16,893 bases of DNA from OMSK01 sp902492995 (GCA_902492995.1 CABUNR010000025.1:1-16893); one strand, 5' to 3'. Shown: positions 1-7,246, counted from the stretch's first letter. Notes: generated from the letters alone by a model not told the origin. Numbers and translations: made by a program.

Positions 1-91
1 ATATTCGAATTAATTTATCTTTTTATTTAGTGAGTACTTGACAGGTACTAGTATCATAATTCTTCTTTTTTTTAACTCTACGTTTAGTTTG

Positions 92-120
92 TTGACTTAA
101 ATTTGTTTTTTTGACATACT
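92..120 (+). promoter_or_regulatory. Putative promoter of the XRE-regulator gene
   Basis: A TTGACT -35 box (92-97) is followed after 17 nt by CATACT (115-120), which matches four of six positions of the -10 consensus. The start codon at 142 follows 21 nt later, with a weak AAAGG Shine-Dalgarno site at 128-132. The rest of positions 1-91 holds no gene I can support; a short open stretch to a TAG at 28-30 could be the tail of an upstream gene but is too short to judge. Confidence 0.4.
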
Positions 121-141
121 TAATATGAAAGGTAGTGTTTT

Positions 142-1026
142 ATGAATACAGAAAAAATAGGTAGGTTTATAGCAAAAAAAAGAAAAGAAAAAAATTTAAC
201 TCAAAAAGAATTAGCTTTAAAATTAAATATAACAGATAGAGCGGTTAGTAAATGGGAAAGAGGAATGGGATGCCCTGATATTTCTTTATTAGAAGAGTTA
301 TCTAAAATACTTGATATTAGTATTATTGAATTATTAAATGGTGAAGAAGTAGCTGAAATTAATGAAAAGAATATAATTGATTCTATGAAATTTTCAAAAG
401 AAAATTATAAAAATAAAATTATTAATAATTTAAATACTATTTTAATAACCATAATAATAATTATTATTTTAATACTAACTTTTTTAAATATAATAAATAG
501 TATTAATTTAAACAAAAAAGGATTAAATAATCTTAATCAATTAAATATAGAAAACAGTCTTAATAATATAGAAAATAAAATTAAAATTATTAAAAATAAT
601 AAAGGTAAATATAGTGATGATGATTATAAAAAAATAACTATATATATTAATAGTTTGAATAAATTATTTTCAAATGAAACAAAACAATTTTTATATAAAA
701 AAAATTATACACTAAAAGATTACTATAAATTTAAGGATTATTCTTATAATAATTTTTATGTAAATTATAATAATTTAAATGATTCATTATATTATACTTT
801 AATAAAATATGATACTAATATAATAGATAATATGATTAAATATGAAAGATTAAATAATAAGTTAATTCAAATTAATAGTAATATATCAAATATTATAGAT
901 AATTCATATAAATATAATTTAAAAAATATTGATTTAATGGATATAGATAGTTTCTTATATATTACATATGTAAAAGAAGAACAGTTATTAAAAGATATAA
1001 TAGAAGTAGGTGATATAAATGTATAA
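142..1026 (+). CDS. Membrane-anchored XRE-family transcriptional regulator
   Basis: The 294-residue protein has an N-terminal Cro/C1-type helix-turn-helix domain (residues about 5-65). The recognition-helix segment TDRAVSKWERG at 31-41 is typical of Firmicutes XRE regulators. A short linker leads to one strongly hydrophobic, isoleucine-rich segment (about 98-119), and then about 175 residues rich in Asn, Lys, Ile and Tyr with no domain I recognise. The likely topology is a cytoplasmic DNA-binding head, one membrane helix and a C-terminal sensor region outside the cell. The stop codon overlaps the start of the next gene by 8 nt, so the two are almost certainly co-translated and probably work together. 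The DNA-binding role is a family-level statement; target and signal are unknown. Confidence 0.85.
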   Translation: MNTEKIGRFIAKKRKEKNLTQKELALKLNITDRAVSKWERGMGCPDISLLEELSKILDISIIELLNGEEVAEINEKNIIDSMKFSKENYKNKIINNLNTILITIIIIIILILTFLNIINSINLNKKGLNNLNQLNIENSLNNIENKIKIIKNNKGKYSDDDYKKITIYINSLNKLFSNETKQFLYKKNYTLKDYYKFKDYSYNNFYVNYNNLNDSLYYTLIKYDTNIIDNMIKYERLNNKLIQINSNISNIIDNSYKYNLKNIDLMDIDSFLYITYVKEEQLLKDIIEVGDINV

Positions 1027-1588
1027 AAAAATATTAAACATATTATTAATTATAATAACTATAATAGGTATCATATCATTTGATGCTTTAGATGTGTTTG
1101 ATACATTTGTTTATTTAATTCCTTTACTTCTTAGTGTGTGTGTTATTATGATTATAAAAGCTAAGGATATAAAAAAATTTAAATCAATATATAATATTAT
1201 AATGTTACTTTTAATAGTATTTAGTGTTATATTTTTAGCATTTTATTTGTATTCTGATATAACATGTTTAATTAGTACAAGTTGTATGATTAATTATGAA
1301 GTAAATGGATTAATATATTTACTTATGATTCTTTATATTATGTTATTTATTAATATATTAGATATAAAAAATAAAGACAATAAAAAGTATAATATATTAT
1401 TATATTTAATAACCATTATAGTATTTATAATATATGGTAGGTATTATTTTGATAATGATTTTTATCATAATAATTTAAGTAAAAATATAGAAGAAGGTTA
1501 TATTTATATAACACAAAATTATATATATTTTAATATTATGTATACTTGTTTATTAATTTATTATTTTATAAATAGAAAAAAGAACTAG
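1019..1588 (+). CDS. Hypothetical six-helix membrane protein coupled to the XRE regulator
   Basis: This 189-residue protein is not one I recognise. It has about six hydrophobic segments (roughly residues 5-21, 29-47, 57-78, 96-114, 124-140 and 166-184) with short charged loops and a Lys-rich C-terminus. Its ATG sits inside the last codons of the preceding gene (overlap ATGTATAA), a classic translational-coupling arrangement. Membrane proteins encoded directly after a membrane-bound XRE regulator are often its partner, antagonist or target, but that is inference. Its TAG stop lies inside a hairpin terminator shared with the convergent gene. Confidence 0.7.
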   Translation: MYKKILNILLIIITIIGIISFDALDVFDTFVYLIPLLLSVCVIMIIKAKDIKKFKSIYNIIMLLLIVFSVIFLAFYLYSDITCLISTSCMINYEVNGLIYLLMILYIMLFINILDIKNKDNKKYNILLYLITIIVFIIYGRYYFDNDFYHNNLSKNIEEGYIYITQNYIYFNIMYTCLLIYYFINRKKN

Positions 1589-1600
1589 ATAGTTCTTTTT
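1577..1600. terminator. Bidirectional terminator between convergent genes
   Basis: A near-perfect palindrome: AAAAAGAACTA (1577-1587), a two-base centre, then TAGTTCTTTTT (1590-1600). As RNA it forms about 10 bp with a small loop, and there is an A-run/T-run on both strands, so it can end transcription from either side. It contains the TAG stop of the plus-strand gene (1586-1588) and reaches the TAA stop of the minus-strand gene (1599-1601). Confidence 0.8.
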
Positions 1601-2567
1601 AAATTAATGTATATATTAATATACATAACGTATATGCTACAAATATAACTAGATAAGCAAATCTTATATCAGCAAAAGATATTATGAGATATGCTAGTAT
1701 TAATATTGCTTCACATAATACTATTTTTACAACAGATAATATACTAAATGGCATTACAAATAATAAACAAACTGAAACAATTAAGAATACAATCGCACTT
1801 ATTGCAATATCAAATTTAGGTGGGGTAAGATTTAAAATACTTTTTTTAACATCATTAATTTCTTTATTATTTAAATTTTCTTTATTTATATTGTTATCAA
1901 TTTCAAGATTACAAATAATTAAATCATAATATTTTGCTACATCTTTTAAATCGTTTAATACATCATCATATAAATATTTATTGCTATTTATTTTTTTTGT
2001 AATTACAAGTTCACTATCTATAATTTTATTATCCAAAGAATTTAAAATATTTTCATTAATTACAAGATCATTTTTTGTTAAAGGGTATATATATTCAATA
2101 TAATTACCCATATATTGATAATGATATATAGGAGTATATGAGCTTGGATCTGAATCATATTCTCTTAATTCTTTTAAATCAAAATTATTTATTGTACAAT
2201 TATATTTAGGAATATAAGCTTTAAAATTAAACTTTTTTCTTTTATTATTTATACTTGCAGCATCACCTAAGTCGACTATTTCTTCACTTATTTTAACTGA
2301 TATGTTACTTCCATATAAACTAGTTAAAGTTTTAATATATAAATCTTTTAAATCAAGCATTATTTTATCATCATATATTATTTGAAAAAATAATCCTATT
2401 AAAATTGTAGATACAAGTGCGATAACTACTATATAATAATAGTCAAAAAATGGTTTTGAGCCTTTAATATTACATATTATTATACATGTAATACCTGCCA
2501 CTATAATAGAGATAAATAATGATGCTATAAATATATTTCCGTTACCTTTTGCATAATTTTTTTTCAT
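1599..2567 (-). CDS. Hypothetical membrane protein with a central soluble domain
   Basis: A 322-residue protein of no family I can name with confidence. Two hydrophobic helices lie near the N-terminus (about 12-33 and 43-64). A polar domain of about 190 residues (65-250) follows, containing a Tyr-rich stretch around 144-161. Three more hydrophobic segments close the protein (about 254-276, 279-297 and 300-320). The 2+3 helix layout around one soluble domain recalls DUF3137-type proteins, but I see no diagnostic motif and do not claim it. The start is supported by an extended -10 promoter immediately upstream and a weak GGTAAT site. It is a single-gene unit ending in the shared terminator. Confidence 0.7.
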   Translation of the reverse strand: MKKNYAKGNGNIFIASLFISIIVAGITCIIICNIKGSKPFFDYYYIVVIALVSTILIGLFFQIIYDDKIMLDLKDLYIKTLTSLYGSNISVKISEEIVDLGDAASINNKRKKFNFKAYIPKYNCTINNFDLKELREYDSDPSSYTPIYHYQYMGNYIEYIYPLTKNDLVINENILNSLDNKIIDSELVITKKINSNKYLYDDVLNDLKDVAKYYDLIICNLEIDNNINKENLNNKEINDVKKSILNLTPPKFDIAISAIVFLIVSVCLLFVMPFSILSVVKIVLCEAILILAYLIISFADIRFAYLVIFVAYTLCILIYTLI

Positions 2568-2582
2568 ATAATTACCAATCTA

Positions 2583-2591
2583 ATTATATCA
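2583..2591 (-). promoter_or_regulatory. Extended -10 promoter for the minus-strand membrane protein
   Basis: Read on the minus strand this is TGATATAAT, a TG-N-TATAAT extended -10 element. No good -35 box lies 17 nt upstream. It ends only 15 nt before the ATG, so the predicted mRNA leader is under about 10 nt. Confidence 0.5.
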
Positions 2592-2617
2592 AAGAAAATT
2601 AAAATTATATAATTTAT

Positions 2618-2667
2618 TTGGAATTATTTATAAAGGTTTACATATAATTAATTGAAAGAAAGAGAGG
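2618..2667 (+). promoter_or_regulatory. Putative spoVS promoter and Shine-Dalgarno site
   Basis: TATAAT at 2643-2648 is a perfect -10 box. The best -35 candidate, TTGGAA at 2618-2623, gives a long 19-nt spacer. An overlapping pair AGGTTTA (2634-2640) and GAAAG (2654-2658), 13 nt apart, loosely resembles a sigma-H promoter, the type that drives spoVS in Bacillus subtilis, but lacks full consensus. AGAGAGG (2661-2667), 7 nt before the ATG, is a clear Shine-Dalgarno site. Confidence 0.45.
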
Positions 2668-2674
2668 AATTTAT

Positions 2675-2935
2675 ATGGAAACACTTAAAGTAGGATCAAA
2701 ATCAAATCCTAATTCAGTAGCAGGAGCATTAGCTAATTTATTTAAAGAAAAAGGAAATGTAGAAATACAAGCTATAGGAGCTGGTGCACTTAATCAGGCA
2801 ATAAAAGGGGTTGCTATAGCAAGGGGCTTTGTTGCACCTTCAGGTAAAAATTTGGTTTGTATTCCAGCCTTTACAGATATTGTAATTGATGGAGAAGAAA
2901 GAACCGCTATAAAATTAATTGTAGAAGCAAAATAG
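2675..2935 (+). CDS. spoVS: Stage V sporulation protein S
   Basis: The 86-residue product has the exact length and hallmark sequence of SpoVS: METLKVGSKSNPNSVAGAL at the N-terminus, an IQAIGAGALNQAIKG core around 31-46, and a C-terminal segment ending in KLIVEAK. SpoVS is a small Alba-like nucleic-acid-binding protein. In B. subtilis its loss blocks stage V of sporulation, but homologues also occur in bacteria not known to sporulate. It is cytoplasmic. It has its own promoter and a terminator overlapping its stop codon, so it is probably monocistronic. With the SpoVB-type gene further along it suggests, but does not prove, spore formation. Confidence 0.96.
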   Translation: METLKVGSKSNPNSVAGALANLFKEKGNVEIQAIGAGALNQAIKGVAIARGFVAPSGKNLVCIPAFTDIVIDGEERTAIKLIVEAK

Positions 2936-2944
2936 CTTCTTTTT
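2923..2944 (+). terminator. Terminator overlapping the spoVS stop codon
   Basis: AGAAGC (2923-2928) pairs with GCTTCT (2935-2940) around a 6-nt loop and is followed by TTTTT. The left arm is coding sequence, and the TAG stop (2933-2935) spans the loop and the first base of the right arm. The 6-bp stem is modest, so some read-through into the next gene is possible. Confidence 0.6.
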
Positions 2945-2947
2945 ATA

Positions 2948-2976
2948 TTGTTTTTTTTCTTAATTTTATATATAAT
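2948..2976 (+). promoter_or_regulatory. Promoter of the zinc-ribbon/TPM gene pair
   Basis: TTGTTT (2948-2953), a 17-nt spacer and a perfect TATAAT (2971-2976). Transcription would start near 2983, at the AGGGTG Shine-Dalgarno site (about 2983-2988) of the gene starting at 2994, leaving almost no leader. Confidence 0.55.
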
Positions 2977-2993
2977 TAAAATAGGGTGAAAGT

Positions 2994-4043
2994 ATGAATA
3001 ATGTAATTGATAATAAATGTTTAGCATGTAATGCCCCAATTAAATTTGATCCTAAATTAGGCAAATTTAAATGTGAATATTGTAAAAGTGAATTTACAGC
3101 TGAACAACTTAAAAATATGGATGATAAAAAGCTTGATACCAAGGGTGAGGCTGTTGATGATGAGTACTTAGTATATAATTGTCCAGATTGTGGTGCTAAT
3201 ATAATTGCTGATAAAGATACATCTGCTACATTTTGTATATATTGTGGTAATACATCAATTATAAAAAATAGATTAACGGGAAAATTTGCACCGAGTAAAA
3301 TTATACCTTTTAAGAAAACTAAAGATGATGCTATAATGGCTTTTAGAAATTTAAAAAAGGGAAGAATACTCGTACCTAATAGTTTTATAAGTGAAAAAAA
3401 TATTGAAAAAATAATGGGTGTTTATATACCTTTTTGGCTATTTAATATAAATGTTAATGGAGAAGTTAATGCTAGTGGTGAAAAGGTAAGCCATTGGTCA
3501 GTTGGTGATACAAGATATACTAAAACTGATTATTATAAAATGTCTAGAAAAGGTAATATGGAATTTTTAAAAATTCCTGTTGATGGTTCTACAAAATTTT
3601 TGGATGATGTAATGAATACAATAGAACCATTTGATTATAGTGAATTAATAGATTATAATCATGCATATTTATCAGGATTTTTAGCTGAAAAATATAATGT
3701 TTCAAAAGATGAATCATATCTTATAGCAAAAGATAGAGCAACTAATTCAGCAAAGGAAATAATGCTTAATGATATGAAAGGTTATACATCTAAGAGAATA
3801 AAAAATAGTGAGTTTGATTTTAAAGATGATAATATTGAATATGTTTTATTACCAGTTTTTATGGTAAATGTAAAATATAATGATAAATATTATTTATTTG
3901 CTATGAATGGTCAAACTGGTGAATTTGTTGGAGATATTCCCCTTGATAAGAAGAAAGCTTTTTTTCTTGCAATAGGTACATTTGTAATAGTTTTTTTAAT
4001 AGTTGTTTTATTCTGTTTTATTTTGTTTAAGGTAGGTAATTAA
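2994..4043 (+). CDS. Double zinc-ribbon membrane protein (partner of TPM-domain protein)
   Basis: This 349-residue protein begins with two zinc ribbons of identical spacing, C-X2-C-X14-C-X2-C: C9/C12/C27/C30 and C63/C66/C81/C84. Both sets are complete, so both should bind zinc. A mixed alpha/beta middle region includes the segment PFWLFNINVNGEV near 146-158. One hydrophobic helix sits at the C-terminus (about 322-346), so the protein is tail-anchored with the zinc ribbons in the cytoplasm. This architecture is typical of TFIIB-type zinc-ribbon proteins that Firmicutes encode beside a TPM-domain protein, and exactly that gene follows after 1 nt. The cellular role of such pairs is not established; membrane-protein quality control or envelope maintenance is a guess. 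Confidence 0.85.
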   Translation: MNNVIDNKCLACNAPIKFDPKLGKFKCEYCKSEFTAEQLKNMDDKKLDTKGEAVDDEYLVYNCPDCGANIIADKDTSATFCIYCGNTSIIKNRLTGKFAPSKIIPFKKTKDDAIMAFRNLKKGRILVPNSFISEKNIEKIMGVYIPFWLFNINVNGEVNASGEKVSHWSVGDTRYTKTDYYKMSRKGNMEFLKIPVDGSTKFLDDVMNTIEPFDYSELIDYNHAYLSGFLAEKYNVSKDESYLIAKDRATNSAKEIMLNDMKGYTSKRIKNSEFDFKDDNIEYVLLPVFMVNVKYNDKYYLFAMNGQTGEFVGDIPLDKKKAFFLAIGTFVIVFLIVVLFCFILFKVGN

Positions 4044-4044
4044 T

Positions 4045-5007
4045 ATGAAAAAGTTTAGATTATATTTAGTATTTATTTTAATGTTGTTTATAGGTATAAA
4101 TAATATTAAAGCAGAAGATGAACTACCTATTTTAGGTGATACAAATAATGAAGTAAAAACACTAGAAAGATTAGAATCAAATAATTATGGTGTTAATAAA
4201 AAATTTGAAGTAAATTCAAGTAATAAAAATACTATTTTAAATACCCCTTATGTAGATGCTAGTTTAAAAGTTTATGATTTTGCATCTATTTTAACAGAAG
4301 ATGAAGAAAAAGAAATATATAATTATTCTATGGAATTTAAGGAAAAAACTGGTATGGAATTAATTTATTTAACTATTGATATGGAATATACAAATGATTC
4401 TAAAAATGAGGATTTTGCGGCTAATTTTTATGATTATAATGATTTTGGAATTGATTTAGAACATTATGATGGAATACTTCTATTAAGAAACAATTATGCA
4501 TTAGATAAATATTATGATATGTATACATTTGGTTCTGCACAATTATATTTTAATCAATCAAGATATGATGATATTTTAGATTCAATTTATTATGATTTAA
4601 CAAATGATAATTACCTAGAAGGCTTTAGATATTTTAAAGATAAGTGTTTAAATTATTATAATGTTGGAAAGCCAAGTAAATATAAAAATAGTTATATAGA
4701 TGAAATGGGAATGATAAGAAATAGATTTTCAGTTCCATATTTATTAGCTTTTATAATTTCATTTATTGTTACATTATTTGTAGTTATAATAAATGTAAGA
4801 AAAAATAAAATGATTAAAAAAGCTACGGAAGCAACAGTATATGTAGATAAAAAATCAATAAATTATACAGAAAAGGTAGATCAATTTATAAATTCTAGAA
4901 CAACTTCATATACGGTTTCATCATCAAGCGGTTCTAGAGGAGGTTCTTCTAGTCATGTTGGATCAAGTGGTGGAGGACACTCAAGTGGTGGAGGAAGACA
5001 CGGATAA
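4045..5007 (+). CDS. TPM-domain protein, membrane-anchored, with Ser/Gly/His-rich tail
   Basis: A 320-residue protein with a signal peptide (residues 1-23, cut probably after IKA), a spacer, and a TPM domain (about 75-205). Typical TPM features are the VYDFASILTEDEEKEI opening at 77-92 and YDGILLL at 141-147. A transmembrane helix (about 230-251), a basic stretch and a flexible tail rich in Ser, Gly and His (289-320) follow. The TPM domain lies outside the membrane and the tail inside. TPM proteins act in photosystem II repair in plants and include acid phosphatases, while the bacterial role is poorly known. AAGGTAGGT at the end of the preceding gene serves as ribosome-binding site, so translation is coupled to the zinc-ribbon gene. 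Confidence 0.88.
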   Translation: MKKFRLYLVFILMLFIGINNIKAEDELPILGDTNNEVKTLERLESNNYGVNKKFEVNSSNKNTILNTPYVDASLKVYDFASILTEDEEKEIYNYSMEFKEKTGMELIYLTIDMEYTNDSKNEDFAANFYDYNDFGIDLEHYDGILLLRNNYALDKYYDMYTFGSAQLYFNQSRYDDILDSIYYDLTNDNYLEGFRYFKDKCLNYYNVGKPSKYKNSYIDEMGMIRNRFSVPYLLAFIISFIVTLFVVIINVRKNKMIKKATEATVYVDKKSINYTEKVDQFINSRTTSYTVSSSSGSRGGSSSHVGSSGGGHSSGGGRHG

Positions 5008-5029
5008 TATAAGAAATAAAAACAATTTT

Positions 5030-5054
5030 AAAACGTTTCATATTGAAACGTTTT
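5030..5054 (+). terminator. Hairpin terminator after the TPM gene
   Basis: AAAACGTTTCA (5030-5040) and TGAAACGTTTT (5044-5054) form a perfect 11-bp inverted repeat around TAT. It lies 22 nt after the TPM stop codon and 4 nt before the -35 box of sufU. The T-run is short (TTTTATATT), so a second role as operator is possible, but a terminator is the simplest reading. Confidence 0.65.
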
Positions 5055-5057
5055 ATA

Positions 5058-5086
5058 TTGAATTTATTTTTTTCTAGTGTTAAAAT
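5058..5086 (+). promoter_or_regulatory. Promoter of sufU
   Basis: TTGAAT (5058-5063), a 17-nt spacer and TAAAAT (5081-5086) preceded by TG plus one base, making an extended -10. The start codon at 5109 follows 22 nt later behind an AAGGAAG Shine-Dalgarno site (about 5095-5101). I see no regulator-binding motif. Confidence 0.65.
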
Positions 5087-5108
5087 ATAGTAAAAAGGAA
5101 GAGATAAT

Positions 5109-5534
5109 ATGGATCAAGAATTTAGAAGAAGTATAATATTAGAAAATTATCAAAATCCTTTAAATAAAGGATTAATAGATGATGATTCTTATATAAGAGT
5201 TAATACAAATAATGAATCTTGTATAGATGAAATAGATTTAATGGTAAAAATAGAAAATGGTAAAATAGTAGATGCTAGATTTGATGGAGAAGCTTGTGCT
5301 ATTTGTACTTCATCAACATCAATAATGATAAGAGCATTAATTGGAAAAACCTTGGAAGAAGCAAAAGAAATTTATAATAATTTTTTAAATATGATAGATG
5401 AAAAAGAATATAATGAAAGTATAATAGAAGAGGCAATTGTATATAATGATATATATAAACAGCCAAATAGGAAAAAATGTGCATTACTTCCATGGTGGGG
5501 ATTTGAAAAAGTTTTAAATAAGATAGAAAAGTAG
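5109..5534 (+). CDS. sufU: SufU iron-sulfur cluster assembly protein (zinc-dependent sulfurtransferase)
   Basis: The 141-residue protein matches SufU. The four zinc ligands are all present: C38 and D40 (in SCIDEID), C63 (in GEACAIC) and C124 (in KKCALLPWW). In Firmicutes SufU accepts sulfur from the cysteine desulfurase SufS through its zinc-bound cysteine and passes it to the SufBCD scaffold. The usual C-G-D around the first ligand is C-I-D here, and there is an extra cysteine at C66; neither removes a ligand. SufS normally lies directly upstream, but here the upstream gene is the unrelated TPM gene, so the desulfurase must be elsewhere. It is the first gene of a short unit with the 113-residue gene. 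Confidence 0.93.
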   Translation: MDQEFRRSIILENYQNPLNKGLIDDDSYIRVNTNNESCIDEIDLMVKIENGKIVDARFDGEACAICTSSTSIMIRALIGKTLEEAKEIYNNFLNMIDEKEYNESIIEEAIVYNDIYKQPNRKKCALLPWWGFEKVLNKIEK

Positions 5535-5541
5535 GTGTTTT

Positions 5542-5883
5542 ATGGATATTGATTTAAAAATTGTTGAAATAGGCTATTTAAAAAATCCTATAAAAACTGG
5601 TATTATTCAACAAAATATGGCAGTTTATAATTTAGAGAAGGAAATTGTAGATGAAAAAGTTTGTTTTATTGTTGATGATAAAGCAATTGATATAAATAAT
5701 TTTAATAATATATACCCAATTATAAAAAGAAATAGTAGCAACCAAATACTTGAAACACAAGAAATAGATAGTAATATTAAATATGCAATAACATTAAAAG
5801 ATGTTATAAATTGTGAAATTGGACTTTTAAAAAAGATTAATTATAATAGAAAGATTAAACAATATAAAAAAAACAACTCATAG
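5542..5883 (+). CDS. Hypothetical protein encoded between sufU and sufB
   Basis: I do not recognise this 113-residue protein. It has no signal peptide, membrane helix or cysteine pair motif; the only cysteines are C41 and C91. It appears to be a small soluble alpha/beta protein with a strongly basic C-terminal tail (about 97-113, rich in Lys and Asn). It starts 7 nt after the sufU stop, with an AGGTG ribosome-binding site that includes part of that stop codon, so it is coupled to sufU. Its own stop lies in a weak terminator before sufB. Position suggests a link to Fe-S assembly, but the sequence gives no direct support. Confidence 0.7.
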   Translation: MDIDLKIVEIGYLKNPIKTGIIQQNMAVYNLEKEIVDEKVCFIVDDKAIDINNFNNIYPIIKRNSSNQILETQEIDSNIKYAITLKDVINCEIGLLKKINYNRKIKQYKKNNS

Positions 5884-5894
5884 GAGTTTTTTTT
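5875..5894 (+). terminator. Weak terminator overlapping the stop codon of the sufU-sufB spacer gene
   Basis: AACTC (5875-5879) and GAGTT (5884-5888) pair around ATAG, the loop containing the TAG stop (5881-5883), and an eight-T run follows (5887-5894). The stem has only 5 bp, so termination may be partial and sufB may receive read-through from sufU. Confidence 0.55.
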
Positions 5895-5909
5895 CCTTTT
5901 TAAATTTAG

Positions 5910-5928
5910 TATAATACATATATGGTGA
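5910..5928 (+). promoter_or_regulatory. sufB -10 element and Shine-Dalgarno site
   Basis: A perfect TATAAT (5910-5915) lies 17 nt before the sufB ATG; no good -35 box is visible in the T-rich sequence upstream. GGTGA (5924-5928) is the ribosome-binding site. If used, the leader is about 10 nt and sufB can be expressed apart from sufU. Confidence 0.45.
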
Positions 5929-5932
5929 TTAC

Positions 5933-7246
5933 ATGAAAATAGTAGATAAATTAAATGAAGATACAGTTTTAGAAATATCAAAATTAAAAAATGAACCAAA
6001 GTGGATGACAAATTTTAGAATAGAAGCTTATAAAAAATTTGTTGAACTTAAAAATCCCAAATTTGGTCCAACTATAAATATAGATTTTGATTTAATTACA
6101 TATTTTAAAAAAATAACAGAAGAAGTTGAAAATAATTGGAATAAAGTATCTAAAGATGTAAAAGATACATTTGATGATTTAGGACTTATAGAGGCAGAAC
6201 ATAAGTATTTGGATGGTGTTGGAGCACAATTTGATAGTGTAGCTGTATACCATAATATGATAAAAGAACTAGAAGAAAAAAATGTAATATTTTGTGATAC
6301 AGATACAGCTTTAAAAAAATATCCAGAACTTTTCAAAAAATATTTCAATCATTTAGTTAAGTATGATGAAAATAAATATACAGCTCTTAATGGTGCTGTA
6401 TGGAGTGGGGGTTCATTTATATATGTACCTAAAAATACTAAAATTGAACGTCCTCTTCAAAGTTATTTTAGAATTAATAGTAAAAATATGGGGCAATTTG
6501 AGCGTACTCTTATAATTGTAGATGATGGTGCGGAATTACACTATATGGAAGGATGTACGGCTCCAACATATACTAGTGATTCTCTTCATGCCGCCGTTGT
6601 AGAGATATATGTTGGAAAAAATGCTAAATGTAGATATACGACAATTCAAAACTGGTCAACAGATGTATATAATTTGGTTACAAAAAGAGCTATAGTAGAA
6701 GAAAATGGTATGATGGAGTGGATAGATGGTAATATTGGTTCAAAAATAAATATGAAATATCCATGTTGCATATTAAATGGAGAAGGTGCTAAAGGTAATT
6801 GTATTAGTATAGCAGTAGCAACTACTGATCAAATACAAGATGCTGGGGCTAAAATGATTCATTTGGCTCCTCATACAGTAAGTAATATTATATCAAAATC
6901 AATTGCTTTAAAAGGTGGTAATTCTACTTATAGAGGATTGGTTAGAATTGGAAAAAATGCTTATAATTCAAGTAGTATTGTAAAATGTGATACTATTATA
7001 ATAGATGATGATTCAAAAAGTGATACAATCCCTACTAATATAGTAGAAAATAAAACATCAAATATAGAGCATGAAGCAACCGTATCTAAAATTTCAAAAG
7101 AAAAACTTTTCTATTTAATGAGTAGAGGTATAACAGAAGAAAAAGCAAAAGAACTTATCATAATGGGATTTATTGATAGATTTAGAGAAGAACTTCCTAT
7201 GGAGTATGCTGTTGAATTAAATCATTTACTAAAAAATTATTTTTAA
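5933..7246 (+). CDS. sufB: Fe-S cluster assembly scaffold protein SufB
   Basis: The 437-residue protein is a clear SufB, slightly shorter than the roughly 465 residues common in Bacilli. Landmarks in order: NFRIEAYKKF near the N-terminus (27-36); the beta-helix core; YMEGC with C208; IQNWS at 238-242, matching the Gln/Trp of the sulfur-transfer tunnel in E. coli SufB; KCD with C352, matching the cluster-site cysteine; and IEHEA with E379-H380-E381, the conserved acidic/His site. The C-terminal motif LFYLMSRGITEEKA (392-405) is typical of Gram-positive SufB. SufB pairs with SufD and the ATPase SufC to build [4Fe-4S] clusters; neither partner gene is in the window. The short C-terminal helix ends normally. 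Confidence 0.97.
   Translation: MKIVDKLNEDTVLEISKLKNEPKWMTNFRIEAYKKFVELKNPKFGPTINIDFDLITYFKKITEEVENNWNKVSKDVKDTFDDLGLIEAEHKYLDGVGAQFDSVAVYHNMIKELEEKNVIFCDTDTALKKYPELFKKYFNHLVKYDENKYTALNGAVWSGGSFIYVPKNTKIERPLQSYFRINSKNMGQFERTLIIVDDGAELHYMEGCTAPTYTSDSLHAAVVEIYVGKNAKCRYTTIQNWSTDVYNLVTKRAIVEENGMMEWIDGNIGSKINMKYPCCILNGEGAKGNCISIAVATTDQIQDAGAKMIHLAPHTVSNIISKSIALKGGNSTYRGLVRIGKNAYNSSSIVKCDTIIIDDDSKSDTIPTNIVENKTSNIEHEATVSKISKEKLFYLMSRGITEEKAKELIIMGFIDRFREELPMEYAVELNHLLKNYF

Noticed and set aside
35..80. Terminator at the left edge
   Set aside because: AGTAC/GTACT can pair, but the T-run begins about 15 nt after the stem, which is not a proper intrinsic terminator.
1684..1929. Plus-strand open frame of 81 codons
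   Set aside because: It lies antisense inside the membrane-protein gene 1599-2567, has no ribosome-binding site and mirrors its hydrophobic codons.
2568..2674. Riboswitch or leader RNA upstream of spoVS
   Set aside because: The stretch is only 107 nt of A/T-rich sequence explained by two divergent promoters, with no stable hairpin.
5030..5054. Palindrome as a CcpA (cre) or other operator
   Set aside because: The half-site TGAAACG lacks the spacing of the cre consensus, and position just after a gene end favours a terminator. An operator role was not kept as the main call.
6028..6348. Minus-strand open frame of 106 codons
   Set aside because: It is antisense to conserved sufB sequence, with no ribosome-binding site or recognisable product.
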